From assembly GCF_018860635.1 (NCBI RefSeq), contig NZ_JAHKPT010000004.1, positions 248,001 through 312,000 on the forward strand: DNA of 64,000 bases. Direction: 5' to 3'. Every line of letters starts with the position of its first letter. The stretch's first letter is position 1. The notes under the pieces are model-generated. The model saw only the letters and a program-made list of their open reading frames with translations. It did no database searches and was not told the DNA's origin. The stretch comes from Aliiglaciecola lipolytica (GTDB lineage: Bacteria > Pseudomonadota > Gammaproteobacteria > Enterobacterales > Alteromonadaceae). Positions 61,919 through 64,000 of the stretch are shown here, in pieces. A program made the translations under genes and the position numbers.

Positions 61919-62104
61919 ATGGATTACGGTGCAGCGGGTAGCATATTTACAGTTGTGGTTTTTGTTTGCTTTATCGGCATAGTGGTATGGGCTTTTAGCA
62001 GCCGCGCTAAAAAACGCTTTGATGAAGCAGAAAATTTGGTTTTTGATGATGAGCCAACCCAACAATCAGAAAAAAAAGAGCGGGAGTCTTCGATAAATGA
62101 GTAG
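61919..62104 (+). CDS. ccoQ: cbb3-type cytochrome c oxidase subunit CcoQ
   Basis: 61 residues, single TM helix (GSIFTVVVFVCFIGIVVWAFSSRAKKRFDEAENLVFDDEP), the standard CcoQ/FixQ composition with a charged C-terminal tail. It stabilises the oxidase. It overlaps ccoP by eight bases. Confidence 0.92.
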   Translation: MDYGAAGSIFTVVVFVCFIGIVVWAFSSRAKKRFDEAENLVFDDEPTQQSEKKERESSINE

Positions 62105-63077
62105 CTTTTGGAGTATTTGGGTCTCAGTAATCTCATTGGGAACAATTCTAGGGTGTTACCTAATCTTACGCTGGTGTCTGTTGAATAAAACAGGCGTTGA
62201 AGAAGGTGACGATATGCATCATTCGTTTGATGGTATTATCGAAATCAATAACCCTCTACCTAAATGGTGGACAATCATGTTCTACATGACCATGATTTGG
62301 GGGATTTTGTATTTATTACTTTATCCGGGTTTAGGGAATTGGAAAGGTTTGTTAGGTTGGAAAAGTTCAAACCAAGATATTCAAACCCTGCAAGAATCGA
62401 AAGATGCAGTTTTAGCGTCTCGAGAAGAAGCGAAAAACGCCCTCTTCGGTTTAGGTGGTGTTGGTGTTGAATATGATCGTGAACTTGAAAAGGCCGAAGA
62501 AAAATTTGCGCCAATTTTCAACCAATACGCCGAACAGCCAATTGAAGTGTTAGTTAATAACGAAGAAGCCCTAAAAATTGGTCAGCGCTTGTTTATGCAG
62601 AACTGTTCTCAGTGTCACGGTTCTGATGCTCGTGGTCAACGAGGCTTCCCTAACCTGACTGACCATGACTGGTTATACGGTGGAACGCCAGAGAAGATTG
62701 TTGAAACCTTAACAAATGGTCGCCAAGCCAATATGGCCGCATGGTTACCTTCTTTTGGTGAGCAAGGTGTTAAAGAAGTCGTTGCTTATGCGTTAAGTTT
62801 AAGTGGTAGACAAGTTGACCCTGACTTAAAAGAAGCAGGTAAAGTACGCTTTGCAGTATGCTCTGCTTGTCACGGCGCAGATGGTAAAGGTAATCAAGCG
62901 CTAGGCGCTCCGAACTTAACAGATAATATTTGGTTATATGGTGGCAGCACCGACGTAGTCACTGAAACTGTTAACTACGGACGAGCTGGTGTTATGCCCT
63001 CTTTCAAAAACACTTTGGGAGAGAAGAAGATACACCTAGTGGCTACCTATGTTTATAGTTTATCTAAAGATAAATAA
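62097..63077 (+). CDS. ccoP: cbb3-type cytochrome c oxidase subunit III CcoP (di-haem c)
   Basis: 326 residues. Two TM helices near the N-terminus (FWSIWVSVISLGTILGCYLIL and WWTIMFYMTMIWGILYLLLYPGLG), the FixP N-terminal domain (HHSFDGIIEINNPLPKWW), then two cytochrome c domains with NCSQCHG (near 171) and VCSACHG (near 256). It accepts electrons from soluble c-type cytochromes. The final gene of the ccoNOQP block; a hairpin follows. Confidence 0.97.
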   Translation: MSSFWSIWVSVISLGTILGCYLILRWCLLNKTGVEEGDDMHHSFDGIIEINNPLPKWWTIMFYMTMIWGILYLLLYPGLGNWKGLLGWKSSNQDIQTLQESKDAVLASREEAKNALFGLGGVGVEYDRELEKAEEKFAPIFNQYAEQPIEVLVNNEEALKIGQRLFMQNCSQCHGSDARGQRGFPNLTDHDWLYGGTPEKIVETLTNGRQANMAAWLPSFGEQGVKEVVAYALSLSGRQVDPDLKEAGKVRFAVCSACHGADGKGNQALGAPNLTDNIWLYGGSTDVVTETVNYGRAGVMPSFKNTLGEKKIHLVATYVYSLSKDK

Positions 63078-63097
63078 ACATTGAGTTGTTACCTAAC

Positions 63098-63121
63098 AAA
63101 GCCTCGTTTAACGAGGCTTTG
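63098..63121 (+). terminator. Hairpin between ccoP and fixH
   Basis: Perfect 10-bp stem AAAGCCTCGT/ACGAGGCTTT with a TTA loop. The T run is poor (GTGTTCTT), so it may be a partial terminator or processing site that sets oxidase subunits apart from assembly genes. Confidence 0.6.
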
Positions 63122-63147
63122 TGTTCTTAAATAAGAAGTAAATATTA

Positions 63148-63639
63148 ATGAATCGCTCAGATAAAACACCTTGGTACAAACAATTTTGGCCTTGGTTTTT
63201 AATCACCATACCCGTTGTTTCCATATGTCTTAGTGTCACCATGTTAAATCTTGCCTTAAATACTGAGGATAGTCTGGTCATAGATGACTATTACAAGGAA
63301 GGCAAAGGCATCAATTTAGAACTAACTAAAATTCAAGAAGCCAAAGCTCAAGGTATCACCACACTTTTGACAATTGATGGTAGTCGAGTACAACTTGAGT
63401 TTTTATCAGGCAAACCCACTTCTGGTGAAGCGTTAAAACTGCATTTTTATCATGCAACGCTCCAAGATAATGATTTTTCGTTATTGTTGACCCAAGATGC
63501 AAATGGCAATTACAAAGCTAATGCAGAGAAACCTATTACTGGTAAATGGAAGTTAACTCTTTCACCTTTGAATGAGCAATGGAAGATAATGCAGGATACA
63601 GGTTTACCACAAAAAGCCCCTTTCAACTTTAATCCTTAA
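63148..63639 (+). CDS. fixH: FixH-like cbb3 oxidase assembly protein
   Basis: 163 residues. N-terminal TM helix (QFWPWFLITIPVVSICLSVTML), then TEDSLVIDDYYKEGKGINLELTKIQEAKAQG, the conserved FixH motif ([S/T]xVxxDYYxxGKxIN). FixH helps CcoI-dependent copper delivery to the oxidase. Its stop overlaps the ATG of the next gene (TAATG at 63637-63641), so fixH and ccoI are coupled. Confidence 0.93.
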   Translation: MNRSDKTPWYKQFWPWFLITIPVVSICLSVTMLNLALNTEDSLVIDDYYKEGKGINLELTKIQEAKAQGITTLLTIDGSRVQLEFLSGKPTSGEALKLHFYHATLQDNDFSLLLTQDANGNYKANAEKPITGKWKLTLSPLNEQWKIMQDTGLPQKAPFNFNP

Positions 63640-64000
63640 TGCAAAATAGTAACTCACAAAATTGCTATCATTGTGGGCTTCCAATAATAAATGGAGAAGT
63701 CTTCTGGGCAGACATCTTAGGTGAGCCTCGCAAAATGTGTTGCCCTGGCTGCCAAGCTGTGGCTGAAGCAATTGTCAGCAACGGACTAGAAGATTATTAC
63801 CGCTTCAGAACCGAATTTGCCGACAAGGGAGATGAATTACTAACCGAAACACTCGATACCTTAAAAGCATACGATCATGAAGAGATTCAGCAAGAATTTG
63901 TGGTCGATGACGGCAGCCAAAAACAAATACAATTAACCATCGAAGGAATAAGCTGCGCTGCCTGTGGTTGGCTGATTGAAAAACAACTTTTAAAAACGCC
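63639..64000 (+). CDS. ccoI: Copper-translocating P-type ATPase CcoI/FixI, 3' end outside window
   Basis: First 120 residues only. The N-terminal cysteine-rich region (NCYHCGLPI, MCCPGCQAVAEAI) is followed by the heavy-metal-associated domain TIEGISCAACGWLIEKQL, both characteristic of CcoI/FixI, the pump that supplies copper for cbb3 assembly. The phosphorylation and channel motifs lie outside the window. The start overlaps the fixH stop, as in other fixGHIS-type operons; ccoS would be expected next. Confidence 0.93.
   Translation, partial: MQNSNSQNCYHCGLPIINGEVFWADILGEPRKMCCPGCQAVAEAIVSNGLEDYYRFRTEFADKGDELLTETLDTLKAYDHEEIQQEFVVDDGSQKQIQLTIEGISCAACGWLIEKQLLKT

Overview
The window is chromosomal DNA of a gammaproteobacterium, most likely a marine member of the Alteromonadales (Alteromonas/Glaciecola/Paraglaciecola-like). 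The basis is moderately AT-rich DNA, the conserved order pyrD - zapC - rlmKL - glutaredoxin-like - uup - DUF3466 gene - rmf - fabA, a large NAD-type glutamate dehydrogenase, the ydbH-ynbE-ydbL operon and a cbb3 oxidase operon. Assignments rest on reading motifs and gene order; no database search was run.

Layout. 1-2.9 kb: end of a YCF48/BNR-type gene overlapping an RND/MMPL exporter. 3.1-8 kb: NAD-dependent glutamate dehydrogenase. 8-17 kb: housekeeping block (pyrD, zapC, rlmL, uup, a GlyGly-CTERM DUF3466 protein, rmf, fabA). 17-18 kb: a small basic protein and a periplasmic solute-binding-like protein that probably starts at ATT. 18.4-21.1 kb: acnA. 21.4-24.4 kb: cassette of GMC flavin dehydrogenase, Tat-exported small subunit and DUF1080 protein, probably oxidising and cleaving glycosides through 3-keto intermediates. 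24.9-29.1 kb: cbpM/cbpA, gldA behind a perfect FNR-type box, and a Na/Pi cotransporter. 29.4-36.5 kb: csbD, a 1.2-kb AT-rich gene desert, small envelope genes, an RNase D-like exonuclease, ydbH-ynbE-ydbL, and a membrane protein that looks frameshifted at its N-terminus. 36.7-44.3 kb: cation P-type ATPase, tandem universal stress protein and two K+/H+-type antiporters. 44.4-49.4 kb: HlyD / RbbA-like / ABC-2 permease export operon. 50-52 kb: GNAT acetyltransferase and glgC. 52.2-52.4 kb: unannotated structured RNA candidate ending in a textbook intrinsic terminator. 52.4-56 kb: FixLJ-like two-component system and a small STAS-like protein. 56.4-59.1 kb: a third antiporter and two bacterioferritin subunits with complementary active sites behind a Fur-like box. 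59.1-64 kb: ccoNOQP, fixH-like and the start of ccoI/fixI, with a perfect FNR-type box upstream.

How it works together. The right half reads as a low-oxygen/stress neighbourhood: a membrane histidine kinase whose second PAS domain keeps the FixL haem-pocket residues, a FixJ-type regulator, a high-affinity oxidase with its assembly factors, iron storage, ion homeostasis and a stress protein. The most promising undescribed element is the three-hairpin RNA at about 52260-52378: no plus-strand protein gene precedes it, so its terminator probably ends an independent transcript.

I saw no tRNA, rRNA, CRISPR array, insertion sequence, integrase or phage gene.
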